Positions 8,650 through 16,481 of a DNA stretch of 43,258 bases are shown here, piece by piece. Under the pieces are notes generated by a model. The model made no database searches, was not told where the DNA came from, and was given only the letters and a program-made list of their open reading frames with translations. The position numbers and the translations under genes are program-made. Position 1 is the first letter of the stretch; each line of letters begins with the position of its first letter. The DNA comes from Desulfovibrio piger ATCC 29098 (GTDB lineage: Bacteria > Desulfobacterota > Desulfovibrionia > Desulfovibrionales > Desulfovibrionaceae), in assembly GCF_000156375.1 (NCBI RefSeq), contig NZ_DS996359.1:565156-608413 (forward strand). The letters run 5' to 3'.

Positions 8650-8958
8650 CCCATATGGTCATAGGACCTGATTCAAACGATGTGCGTATCCCGGTGATTT
8701 TTTATCGGGATACGCAATTTTTTTAGAAAAAGGGACGTTCTTGCAGGCAGCAGGTATGGCCAGTGTCGTGCCATGCTGCCAGGTGGGGGACATCTGGCGT
8801 TTCAGGCATATCCTATGAAGCTCAACAGGGCAGAGCCCGTAAAGTACATGCTCCTGGTCTTTTTTTCACGAACTATCGGCGGGCTGATAGATTGAGAATT
8901 TTTTCCCAGATAGGTTGCAGGCAGATGTTCCGTTTTGTCATGAAAAAAGGAGTCTGCC
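8650..8958. other. Intergenic region before the DASS transporter gene
   Basis: It contains the livK terminator (8684-8724) and an imperfect hairpin at 8746-8780 (GGCAGC ... GCTGCC enclosing ATGGC / GCCAT, with a 4-nt bulge). No convincing promoter was found, although the transporter gene must be transcribed from here. No gene is visible. Confidence 0.5.
8684..8724 (+). terminator. Intrinsic terminator of the racemase-ComA-Liv operon
   Basis: A perfect 10-bp stem (GCGTATCCCG / CGGGATACGC, 12-nt loop) is followed by AATTTTTTT. It closes the transcription unit that starts near 150. Confidence 0.92.
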
Positions 8959-10506
8959 ATGCCTGAGCAAACCTCTGCCGGTTCCGGTTCGTTTTTGCAG
9001 TACCTGGCCGGGAACCTGCGCCGCAACGGACGCAGCCCCGTGCGTGTCTACACGGGCTTCGTCATCGCCTGGGCGCTCTTTTTCCTTTTCTGGACCGTGC
9101 TGCCGCCCTTCCCGGGCCTGACCCACAACGGCATGGCCGTGCTGGGCATCGTGCTCTGGGCCAGCGTCATGTGGGTCAGTGAGGCCATGCCCACGGGCAT
9201 CACCGGCATCTCCATCCCCACCCTGCTGCTCATCACCCAGGCCATCCCCTGGCAGGGCGGCAAACCGCCCATGTCCATCATCTTTGCTGGGTTCACCAAC
9301 CACGTCATCTGGCTGTGCCTGTTTGCCTTTTTGGTGGGGGCCGTCATGCAGCTGGTGGGCCTGGACAAGCGCATCGCCCTGGGCATCCTGGCCCGGCTCA
9401 AGGCCTCCAGCGTGGGCCGCGTCATCTGGGGCATGTTCTTCGTGAACATCGTGCTGGGCTTCCTGGTGCCCGCAGCCAATGCCCGCGCCGCCACCCTGCT
9501 GCCCGTGGTGCAGGGCATCTGCCGCCTGCTCGGTGATACGCCGGAAGAACGCGCCGCCAAGAAGGCCATCGTCATCCAGTCCCTGGTCTACGGCTCCATG
9601 ATCTGCGGCATGTTCATCATGACCGCCCATCTGCCCAACATGATCATGGTGGGCATCTTCGACAAGGCGGGCTTCAGCAACCTCAACTACCTCAACTGGA
9701 TGCTGCTGCAGGCTCCCTATCTGGGCATGTTCGCCCTGACGCAGGCCTGGATCCGCTGGCACTTCGGCACGCGCAAGGTGCACATCGCCGGCGGGGTGGA
9801 GGCCCTGCAGAAGAAATATGACGACCTCGGCCCCATGACCATGCCCGAAAAGGTGCTGCTGGGCATCTTTGCCCTGGCGGGCATCATGTTCATGACCGGC
9901 AAGGGCAGCTTCATCGCCGAGCTGCACCACCAGCCCCTGGGCGTCATCGGCCTGCTGGGCATGCTGGTGCTCTTTGCGCCGGGCCTCATGCCCTGTTCCT
10001 GGAAGTCCGTGCAGGAAAAGACCATCTGGGGCACCTTCCTGCTGCTGGGCGGCGCCATGACCATGACCACGGCCATGACCCAGTCCGGTCTGGCCCAGTG
10101 GCTGGCCGACCACATCCACGCCTGGGTGGTGGGCATGAGCTGGTGGCAGGCCATCCTGACCATGATGGTGGGCACGCACATCATCCGCCTGGGCATGCTC
10201 TCCAACGTGGCGGCCGTGGCCATGCTGGCGCCGGTGGTCTTTGCCATGGCGCCCAAGCTGGGCCTGCACCCCGTGGCCTTCACCATGCTGGTCTGTGACA
10301 CGGACACCTTCGCCTACATCCTGCCCACCCAGATCACCGCAGCCGTCATCGCCCACGGGACGGACACCTTCTCTTCCACGGACTACGCCCGCGCCGGCTG
10401 GGTCTCCGTCTGTATCGCCATCGCCTACGGCCTGCTGGTCATGGCCCCCTGGTACGCTCTGTGGGGCATGCCCGTCTGGGACGCCAGCGCCCCCTGGCCC
10501 TTCTAG
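8959..10506 (+). CDS. DASS/SLC13-family anion transporter
   Basis: A 515-residue integral membrane protein of the divalent anion:sodium symporter family, with about 12 hydrophobic segments after a ~40-residue basic N-terminal tail. Family features include WVSEAMPTGITGISIPTLLL and the re-entrant-loop regions VPAANARAATLLPV and LRDxxxSNVA-like RLGMLSNVAAVAMLAPV. The substrate may be sulfate, thiosulfate, a dicarboxylate or a sulfonate. AAGGAG precedes the ATG. It is 63 bp upstream of an AprA-like flavoprotein gene and probably co-transcribed with it, so it likely brings in the substrate or exports the product of that enzyme. GC content is much higher than in the operon to its left. Confidence 0.85.
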   Translation: MPEQTSAGSGSFLQYLAGNLRRNGRSPVRVYTGFVIAWALFFLFWTVLPPFPGLTHNGMAVLGIVLWASVMWVSEAMPTGITGISIPTLLLITQAIPWQGGKPPMSIIFAGFTNHVIWLCLFAFLVGAVMQLVGLDKRIALGILARLKASSVGRVIWGMFFVNIVLGFLVPAANARAATLLPVVQGICRLLGDTPEERAAKKAIVIQSLVYGSMICGMFIMTAHLPNMIMVGIFDKAGFSNLNYLNWMLLQAPYLGMFALTQAWIRWHFGTRKVHIAGGVEALQKKYDDLGPMTMPEKVLLGIFALAGIMFMTGKGSFIAELHHQPLGVIGLLGMLVLFAPGLMPCSWKSVQEKTIWGTFLLLGGAMTMTTAMTQSGLAQWLADHIHAWVVGMSWWQAILTMMVGTHIIRLGMLSNVAAVAMLAPVVFAMAPKLGLHPVAFTMLVCDTDTFAYILPTQITAAVIAHGTDTFSSTDYARAGWVSVCIAIAYGLLVMAPWYALWGMPVWDASAPWPF

Positions 10507-10569
10507 CTTTCCGCCGACCTGCCGGGGCGGTATGTCCCCGGCTCCAACAGCTTTTTACAGGAGAACATC

Positions 10570-12342
10570 ATGGCCAACATCCCCGCGGCGCACATGCGCC
10601 AGTTCACCCCTGAAAACCTGGACGATATCGAGACCGTCGTCGTCGAGACCGACCTGCTCATCATCGGCGGCGGCAACGCCGGCTGCTTCGTGGCCACGGA
10701 AGCAGCCCTGGTGGACCCCAATGTCCGCGTCACCATCATGGAAAAGGCCGAGATCATGCGCTCCGGTGCCTGTTCCGCCGGCATGGACGCCATCAATACC
10801 TACATCCCCGAAGGCAAGACCCCCGAAGATCTGGTGCGCTGGAGCCGCGCCCAGGTGGGCGGCGGTCCCCTGCGTGAGGATCTGGCCCTCTCCAATGCCC
10901 GCGAACTCAACGAGTCCGTGGACGATCTGGAGCGCTGGGGCCTGCCCATCCTGCGCGACGAGCAGGGCCGCATCCGCTACCGCGGCAAGTGGGACATCTC
11001 CATCCACGGCGAGCAGCTCAAGCCCATCATGGCCGAGAAAGCCCTGGAGAGCGGCGCGGACGTCTACAACCGCGTGACGGCCACGGCCCTCATCATGCAC
11101 GAAGGCCGCTGCACCGGTGCCATGGGCTTTGGCGTGCGTGACGGCAAGTTCTACATCTTCCGCGCCAAGGCCACGGTGGTCAGCACCGGCGGGGCCGGTA
11201 CCCTGTACAAGTCCTATACGGCCGACAGCACCGACAGCGGCGCGCAGATCTGGATGTGCCCCTACTGCGTGGGTACGGGCTATGCCATCGGTTTCCGCCA
11301 GGGCGCCGAGCTCACCAGCCTGGAACAGCGCTGGGTGGCCACGCGCACCAAGGACTTCTGCGGTCCGGTGGACACCATCTCCGTGGGCTACGGCGCGCCC
11401 ATCATCAACGCGCACGGTGAGCGCGTCATGAGCCGTTACGAACACCTGGGCGGGGACGCCGCGCCGCGCTACATCCGCGCCAACGCGCCTATGGAAGAAT
11501 GGCTGGCCGGTCGCGGGCCCTGCTATTGCGACACCACCCACCTGACCCCCGAAACGGCCAAGGCCATGATGGAGGACTACCTCAACGAACGGCCTTCCTT
11601 CGTGCTCTTCCTGGCCAGCCGCGGCCAGGACGTCACCCGCGAGCCCATCGAGATCTACGGTTCCGACCCCTACATCCTGGGCGGTCATACCGGCGGCGGC
11701 TTCTGGGTGGACATGCAGCGCATGACCACCATCCCCGGCCTGTTCGCCGCGGGCGAGACCGCGGGCGGCAATCCCAACAAGTTCGTGGGCGGCTGCTGCG
11801 CCGAAGGCAAACTGGCGGCCCGCGGGGCCATCGCCTACATGAAGGATCTGGAACTGCCGCCCCTGGACATGGCGGCCGTGGAGCAGGAAAAGGCCCGTGT
11901 CTACGCGCCCCTGCTGGCCCGTGACGAGGACGGCGTGCGCCCCGTGGAGATGAAGGAACGCCTGCAGCGCCTGATGGACGAATACGCCGGCGGCGTATCG
12001 CAGTTCTACCGCACCAACGAGGAGCGTCTGGACTACGCCCTGAAGCACATCGCCATGCTGCAGTCCCAGTTCGGCTATCTGCGTGCCCGCGACCTGCATG
12101 AACTGATGCAGGCCCACGAGACCATGGACAGGGTGGATGTGGCCGAGGCCGTGGTCCATCACCTCAAGGCCCGCAAGGAGACCCGCTGGGCCGGCTGGCA
12201 GACCCGTTCCGACTATCCGGAACGTGACGATGCCCATTTCGACTGTTTCATCGAATCCCGGCGCGATCCCGCCACGGGCAAGGTGGAGACCTTCACCCGT
12301 CCGTACGAGCAGCTGATCCCCGGTGACCGTTATATCGCGTAA
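10570..12342 (+). CDS. Adenylylsulfate-reductase alpha-like (AprA-like) flavoprotein
   Basis: A 590-residue FAD protein of the fumarate reductase/AprA superfamily, clearly closest to AprA by motif order. It has the FAD-binding GGGNAG (33-38), SGACSAGMDAINTYI, YRGKWDISIHGE, FRAKATVVSTGGAG, PYILGGHTGGGFWV, and GLFAAGETAGGNPNKFVGG. Residues matching the Archaeoglobus AprA substrate site are present: Trp228, Arg259 and His373 correspond to Trp234, Arg265 and His398, with the Trp-Arg spacing of 31 conserved. It is about 70 residues shorter than ordinary AprA, mainly through loss of an insertion before the His373/GGGFW segment and RMTTIPG. No qmo genes are nearby. This is probably a paralogue rather than the main APS reductase. 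Confidence 0.85.
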   Translation: MANIPAAHMRQFTPENLDDIETVVVETDLLIIGGGNAGCFVATEAALVDPNVRVTIMEKAEIMRSGACSAGMDAINTYIPEGKTPEDLVRWSRAQVGGGPLREDLALSNARELNESVDDLERWGLPILRDEQGRIRYRGKWDISIHGEQLKPIMAEKALESGADVYNRVTATALIMHEGRCTGAMGFGVRDGKFYIFRAKATVVSTGGAGTLYKSYTADSTDSGAQIWMCPYCVGTGYAIGFRQGAELTSLEQRWVATRTKDFCGPVDTISVGYGAPIINAHGERVMSRYEHLGGDAAPRYIRANAPMEEWLAGRGPCYCDTTHLTPETAKAMMEDYLNERPSFVLFLASRGQDVTREPIEIYGSDPYILGGHTGGGFWVDMQRMTTIPGLFAAGETAGGNPNKFVGGCCAEGKLAARGAIAYMKDLELPPLDMAAVEQEKARVYAPLLARDEDGVRPVEMKERLQRLMDEYAGGVSQFYRTNEERLDYALKHIAMLQSQFGYLRARDLHELMQAHETMDRVDVAEAVVHHLKARKETRWAGWQTRSDYPERDDAHFDCFIESRRDPATGKVETFTRPYEQLIPGDRYIA

Positions 12343-12356
12343 GCAAGGAGCCAACC

Positions 12357-12683
12357 ATGCCCCCGAGAATAGATCCGAACAAGTGCAACGGCTGCGGCGG
12401 CAAGCCCGAGACCGCCTGCGAGATGGTCTGCCCCGGCGACCTCATGATGCTGGACCCCGAGACGGGCAAGGCCCGCTGCCGGGCCACCGGCGAATGCTGG
12501 GACTGCATGTCCTGCATCAAGGTCTGTCCCACCGGTGCCCTGCAAACGCGCATGCCCTACCAGCTGGGCTACTACAAGGCCAGCCTGCGCCCCATCATGG
12601 GCAAGGACTGCATCACCTGGAAATGCCGTGATATTGACGGAAATGAATATACATATAAGTATGTCAACAGGATACGTCACTAG
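12357..12683 (+). CDS. AprB-like 2[4Fe-4S] ferredoxin subunit, shortened
   Basis: A 108-residue iron-sulfur protein. Eight cysteines fit two [4Fe-4S] clusters in the AprB pattern: Cys10, Cys13, Cys21, Cys25 and Cys47, Cys50, Cys53, Cys57. The start (IDPNKCNGC) and the segment ending in CITWKCRDIDG resemble AprB, but it stops where ordinary AprB (about 150-165 residues) continues with the tail that wraps around AprA. AAGGAG precedes the ATG, 14 bp after the flavoprotein gene. It should pass electrons to the FAD of that subunit. The last ~60 bases are AT-rich compared with the rest of the gene. Confidence 0.87.
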   Translation: MPPRIDPNKCNGCGGKPETACEMVCPGDLMMLDPETGKARCRATGECWDCMSCIKVCPTGALQTRMPYQLGYYKASLRPIMGKDCITWKCRDIDGNEYTYKYVNRIRH

Positions 12684-12721
12684 AACACGACACGGCTAAG
12701 GCCGGGTCCGGAAACGCGCTG

Positions 12722-12756
12722 CCGGTGCGCCGCAATGTCAGGTTGCGGCGTACCGG
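12722..12756. repeat. Palindrome upstream of the Crp/Fnr gene
   Basis: Inverted repeat CCGGT-G-CGCCGCAA ... TTGCGGCG-T-ACCGG with a 7-nt loop and one mismatched pair. There is no T-run, so it is not an intrinsic terminator. It may be an operator for the following regulator or an mRNA hairpin. Confidence 0.5.
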
Positions 12757-12818
12757 TTCCGGCGTCTGTACGGCAGACAGGGAACGCCTTTTCACGGGCC
12801 TGGTGCACGGGAGGAGGC

Positions 12819-13520
12819 ATGCGCAGTTTCTGGCATCTGGAAAAAGGGGATTTCTTCGACGGCATAGAAGAGTGCAAGGAACACTTCCTGCGCAGTGCCC
12901 AGCGCATCGAGCTGAAAAAGAACGACATCGTTTTTTTTGAAGGCGATGCGGGCGGGGCCTGTTTTTATGTGGCGTCGGGGCTGCTGCGCATCTTCTGCGT
13001 GACCGAGGCCGGCAAGGAGTCCACCTTTTTCCTGCGCACCGCGGGCGAGATCTTCGGCCTGTCGGAAGTCCTGCAGGATCTGCCCCGCAAGGTCAGTGCC
13101 CAAGCCCTGGCCGCTTCCGTCATCTTCCGTCTGGACAGGCAGGCGTTCGATGATCTGCTGTCCCGCAATTACGCCCTGGCACGACGGGTCATCACCGTCA
13201 TGGGCAGCCGTCTGCGTTATCTGGGCGACAGCCTCAGCGCCCAGACCTGCGATGTCCGCCACAGGGTCGGCCGGCTGCTGCTCGCGCTGGCACACGAGAG
13301 CCTGCGAGACCCGGCCGCCTGGGAACAGCCGCTGGCCCTGCCGGTCAGCCTTTCGCAGGGCCAGATGGCGGCCATGGTCTGTTCCACGCAGCCTACGGTC
13401 AGCGAGACCCTGCACCAGTTGCAGGACGAGGGCCTCATCGACATCCGCGGCCGGGGCATCGTCATCAGAAGGCCGCAGGCCCTGCTGGCGGCCCTGGAAT
13501 CTCCTGCGGATCGCGCTTGA
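12819..13520 (+). CDS. Crp/Fnr family transcriptional regulator
   Basis: A 233-residue protein with a cyclic-nucleotide-binding-type beta barrel (VFFEGDAGGACFYVASGLLRIF, FLRTAGEIFG) and a C-terminal winged helix-turn-helix (LSQGQMAAMVCSTQPTVSETL, then GLIDIRGRGIVI). The N-terminal cysteine cluster of true FNR is absent, so direct oxygen sensing by an Fe-S cluster is unlikely. I chose ATG 12819 because it gives the usual family length; the G-rich site before it is unusually close. An in-frame ATG at 12735 would add 28 unconserved residues. Position suggests it controls the transporter/AprAB-like genes, though this is inference. Confidence 0.85.
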   Translation: MRSFWHLEKGDFFDGIEECKEHFLRSAQRIELKKNDIVFFEGDAGGACFYVASGLLRIFCVTEAGKESTFFLRTAGEIFGLSEVLQDLPRKVSAQALAASVIFRLDRQAFDDLLSRNYALARRVITVMGSRLRYLGDSLSAQTCDVRHRVGRLLLALAHESLRDPAAWEQPLALPVSLSQGQMAAMVCSTQPTVSETLHQLQDEGLIDIRGRGIVIRRPQALLAALESPADRA

Positions 13521-13564
13521 GTCCTGCCACGCTCCGGCTTAAGGTGTCCGCCGGAGGAAGCACC

Positions 13565-14449
13565 ATGCTGGCAGACCTGCATACCCACACCAACACGTCC
13601 CACGGGCACCACAGCGCCGCCGAGATGTACGAGGCCGCCGTAACGGCCGGGCTGGACCTCTTCGGCCTGAGCGAGCATTCCCCCCTGCCGGAGGAATACG
13701 CCTGCAAGCTGTATGTGGCGGCGTTCCCCGGCAATTTCCGTCAGTTCGTCCAGGACGTGCAGGCCCTGCGGCAACGGGAGCTGGAGCGGGAGGACAGGCC
13801 GCTGCCCCTGCTGGGCGTGGAGCTGGACTGGCTGCCCGATTACCCCAGGCACATGTGCCGTTTCCTCACCTGCTGGCCGTTCAGCTATGTGATCGGTTCC
13901 CTGCATTATGTGGGGCTCTTCCCGGTGGCGCGTCCCAATACCTGGACCGACGGCCGGGAGGCCGCCTATGCCCGTTACCGGGAATATTATGAAGAGATGG
14001 CCCGCATGGCGGCCAGCGGGCTGGTGAATGTGGCCTCGCATCCCGACTTCATCAAACGGGCCTCCTACGGCCTGTTCCATGAATGGCTGCGCGAAGAGGG
14101 CAGCCTGGATCTGGTGGCCGGTGCCGTGCAGGCCATGGCCGACAACGGGGTCATCATGGAAGTCTCGTCGGCCGGGTTGCGCCAGCCTTTTGCCGAGCCC
14201 TATCCCTGCCCGGCCATCATGGGGCTGGCCGCCGACTTCGGCGTGGACATCTGTCTGGCCTCCGATGCCCACGACAAGGCCGACGTGGGTGCGGGGCTCG
14301 CTGCCGTGGCCCGCTACGCGCGTTCCTACGGCTTCCGTTTCGATACCCTTCCCCTGCGGCCGGAGCATATCTCCACCCGGCCCGCCGTGCTGGCGCAGGC
14401 CCTGGACTATCTGGACGGCCCCCTGCCGCGCCTGCGTTTTTCGTTGTAG
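13565..14449 (+). CDS. PHP-family histidinol-phosphatase
   Basis: A 294-residue PHP-domain metal-dependent phosphoesterase with the ordered metal-binding motifs DLHTHT, SEHSPL, GVELDW, GSLHY, ASHPD, MEVSS and SDAHD. The closest family match is HisK/HisJ-type histidinol-phosphatase, which makes histidinol in histidine synthesis. In-frame codons extend to 13517, but ATG 13565 is preceded by GGAGG and begins just before the first metal motif. No other his genes are in the window, so the precise substrate is less certain than the fold. Confidence 0.85.
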   Translation: MLADLHTHTNTSHGHHSAAEMYEAAVTAGLDLFGLSEHSPLPEEYACKLYVAAFPGNFRQFVQDVQALRQRELEREDRPLPLLGVELDWLPDYPRHMCRFLTCWPFSYVIGSLHYVGLFPVARPNTWTDGREAAYARYREYYEEMARMAASGLVNVASHPDFIKRASYGLFHEWLREEGSLDLVAGAVQAMADNGVIMEVSSAGLRQPFAEPYPCPAIMGLAADFGVDICLASDAHDKADVGAGLAAVARYARSYGFRFDTLPLRPEHISTRPAVLAQALDYLDGPLPRLRFSL

Positions 14450-14486
14450 CTCTGTCGCCAGAGAAAAGCATCCATTCCTCGTCGTT

Positions 14487-15389
14487 CTATTTGCCGGCTT
14501 TCTTTCCGCTACGCCGTCGTTCCAAGACAGCCAGAAAACGGCGGACATGTGGGTAGGGCTCCAGAGGGTACAACAGGCCGTAGGGGACGGAAAAATCCCA
14601 GTCTACCGGGATGCTGACAAGTGACGGATGTACGTCTTTCCAGCATTCGAGGCTCAACAGGATCCGGTTGGACGGACAGGCGTTGAACACATCGATATCA
14701 TAGAAGCGAGACGTGTCTTCGATGTCTATTTGTGGCTGCCGCTCCAAAGCGTCCCGCAAGCGGTCCACGGAAACGGAATCCCCGCGTGCCCCCATTATCA
14801 GGCATTCTCCGTACAGGTCTTCCAAGCGTAGCTTTTTCTTCCGGGCGAGACGGTGCCCCTTGGGAACGGCACAACACAGGCGATAGCTGCCGAGGCGATA
14901 AAAGTTGCAGCGGCTCAGCCATGCACTGGAATCGCATGCCCCTGTGAGAAAGTCGAATTTGTCGCCCAGGGCCCCGATTTCCGCCAGTATGCCGCCGCGT
15001 GCATCTTCAAAGGGGACGATGTGCACGGCATACCGAGGGAAAGCATCGCCTATCTCACGCCAGAGATCCATGAATATCGTGCAGGGGTTGAGCAGGGATG
15101 CCCCTACCCGGAACGCCGAGGTGCCTGATGTAGCCAGGCGTCGTGCCCGGGCAACAGCTTCGCGAGAAAAATCGAACAGGCGCTGGGCGTCTTCGTAGAT
15201 GGAGCGCCCTGCATTGGTCAGGCACACACCTCGTGAGGAACGTTCCAGCAGCACCAGTCCCAGGCGATCTTCCAGTGCGTTAATCTGCTTCATGACGGCA
15301 TGGGGGGAGATGAAAAGTTTTTCGGCTGCCCGGGTAAAGCTGCCGCAGTCTGCCACGCAGACCAGTGTCCTGAGTTGACTGTTGTACAT
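14487..15389 (-). CDS. LysR family transcriptional regulator
   Basis: A 300-residue LysR-type regulator. It has an N-terminal winged helix (LRTLVCVADCGSFTRAAEKL, then SPHAVMKQINALEDRLGLVLLERSSRG) and a periplasmic-binding-protein-like effector domain (from about residue 95). The start at 15389 has an AGGGG site; an upstream in-frame ATG at 15449 would add 20 residues with no family similarity. It is divergent from the aldo/keto reductase gene, the usual arrangement for a LysR regulator and its target. Effector unknown. The C terminus is very basic. Confidence 0.92.
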   Translation of the reverse strand: MYNSQLRTLVCVADCGSFTRAAEKLFISPHAVMKQINALEDRLGLVLLERSSRGVCLTNAGRSIYEDAQRLFDFSREAVARARRLATSGTSAFRVGASLLNPCTIFMDLWREIGDAFPRYAVHIVPFEDARGGILAEIGALGDKFDFLTGACDSSAWLSRCNFYRLGSYRLCCAVPKGHRLARKKKLRLEDLYGECLIMGARGDSVSVDRLRDALERQPQIDIEDTSRFYDIDVFNACPSNRILLSLECWKDVHPSLVSIPVDWDFSVPYGLLYPLEPYPHVRRFLAVLERRRSGKKAGK

Positions 15390-15417
15390 GAGGTGCCCCT
15401 GTATGAGCTTCAGGTTG

Positions 15418-15432
15418 ATGCTGCACGAGCAT
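15418..15432. promoter_or_regulatory. Candidate LysR operator between divergent genes
   Basis: Inverted repeat ATGCT-N5-AGCAT, which fits the T-N11-A pattern of LysR-type binding sites. It lies about 30 bp from the lysR start and 130 bp from the aldo/keto reductase start. A possible -10 (TATAAG, 15464-15469) for the reductase follows. Confidence 0.5.
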
Positions 15433-15510
15433 ATTTGCCATTCTCCCACAGACTGGAGCGTCCTATAAGAGGAACGGATTCACTTTGGGGAGGGGCATCC
15501 TGCGTGTATT

Positions 15511-15532
15511 GGAGGGCCCCGGCCCTCCTTTT
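15511..15532 (+). terminator. Terminator-like hairpin in the leader of the aldo/keto reductase gene
   Basis: GGAGGG / CCCTCC arms with a short C/G loop are followed by TTTT, 19 bp before the start codon of the reductase. It could act as an attenuator or only as a 5' stabiliser. The T-run is short. Confidence 0.4.
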
Positions 15533-15550
15533 GTCCGCAGGAGGAATGTC

Positions 15551-16402
15551 ATGCAGTATGTTACCTTGGCCAACGGTGTCAGGATGCCCATTCTGGGCTT
15601 CGGCGTCTATCAAATAGAGGATGCCGCACAGTGTGAACGGGCTGTGGCCGATGCCTTAGCGGTGGGGTACCGCCTTGTGGATACGGCGGCGGCCTATCTC
15701 AACGAGGAGGCCGTAGGCCGGGCTATTCGCAAAAGCGGCATCGCCCGGGAGGATGTGTTCGTCACCACCAAACTCTGGATACAGGATGCCGGCTATGAAA
15801 GCGCCAAGGTGGCCTTCCAACGTTCTCTTGACCGGCTGGGACTGGAATATCTGGACCTGTATCTCATACACCAGCCATTCAATGATTATTACGGTGCCTG
15901 GCGGGCCATGGAGGAATTGTATCGGGAAGGGCGCATCCGGGCTATCGGTGTCTGCAATTTCATGCCGGACAGACTCATAGACCTCATGAATCACAATGAG
16001 ATTTCTCCGGCCATCAATCAGGTGGAGGTCAACCCCTTCTGCCAGCGGGTGGCCGACCAGAAACTCATGGAATCCAGGGGAGTCAGGATGCAGTCCTGGG
16101 CACCGTTTGCTGAAGGCCGCAACGGCCTGTTCCAGAATTCTGTCCTGAAGGAGATCGCGGCTAGATATGGCCGCTCCGTGGCGCAAGTGGTACTGTGCTG
16201 GCTCGTGCAGCGTGGGGTGGTCTGTATCCCCAAGTCCATCCACCGTGAGCGCATCGAGCAGAATTTCCAGATCTTTGATTTCGTACTGGAGGATGCCGAC
16301 ATGCGACGCATCGCGGCTCTGGATAGCGGCAGGAGCTGTTTCTTTTCCCACTATGATCCGGAGATCGTGAACTGGCTGGGGACGGTCCGTTACGATATTT
16401 AG
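15551..16402 (+). CDS. Aldo/keto reductase (AKR superfamily)
   Basis: A 283-residue NADPH-dependent oxidoreductase. The catalytic tetrad is visible: Asp and Tyr in [11 protein letters not shown], Lys in FVTTKLW and His in YLIHQPF. The cofactor-binding end contains [17 protein letters not shown]. It resembles 2,5-diketo-gluconate reductase / YvgN-type enzymes that reduce small aldehydes such as methylglyoxal. ATG 15551 has AGGAGG before it and begins with the family's usual [21 protein letters not shown]; an in-frame ATG at 15485 is rejected. It is divergent from the LysR gene, its probable regulator, and ends at a terminator. Confidence 0.92.
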   Translation: MQYVTLANGVRMPILGFGVYQIEDAAQCERAVADALAVGYRLVDTAAAYLNEEAVGRAIRKSGIAREDVFVTTKLWIQDAGYESAKVAFQRSLDRLGLEYLDLYLIHQPFNDYYGAWRAMEELYREGRIRAIGVCNFMPDRLIDLMNHNEISPAINQVEVNPFCQRVADQKLMESRGVRMQSWAPFAEGRNGLFQNSVLKEIAARYGRSVAQVVLCWLVQRGVVCIPKSIHRERIEQNFQIFDFVLEDADMRRIAALDSGRSCFFSHYDPEIVNWLGTVRYDI

Positions 16403-16428
16403 GCCGTTGCCGCAGGCTTTGCCGATGT

Positions 16429-16471
16429 CCCGGCCCTGGAGAGGGGAGACCTTTCCGGGCCGGGCTTTTTT
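16429..16471 (+). terminator. Intrinsic terminator of the aldo/keto reductase gene
   Basis: Perfect 8-bp stem CCCGGCCC / GGGCCGGG with a 20-nt loop, followed by C and six T. It separates the gene from the convergent membrane protein gene. Confidence 0.85.
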
Positions 16472-16481
16472 ATGGCCGGTA

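Noticed and set aside
8938..10356. A 472-codon minus-strand open frame rich in His, Gly and Asp
   Set aside because: It lies wholly opposite the DASS transporter gene and has a composition typical of antisense frames in high-GC DNA.
10570..12683. The canonical APS reductase aprBA operon
   Set aside because: Both subunits are shorter than true AprA and AprB, the gene order is alpha before beta with a transporter in front, and qmo genes are absent.
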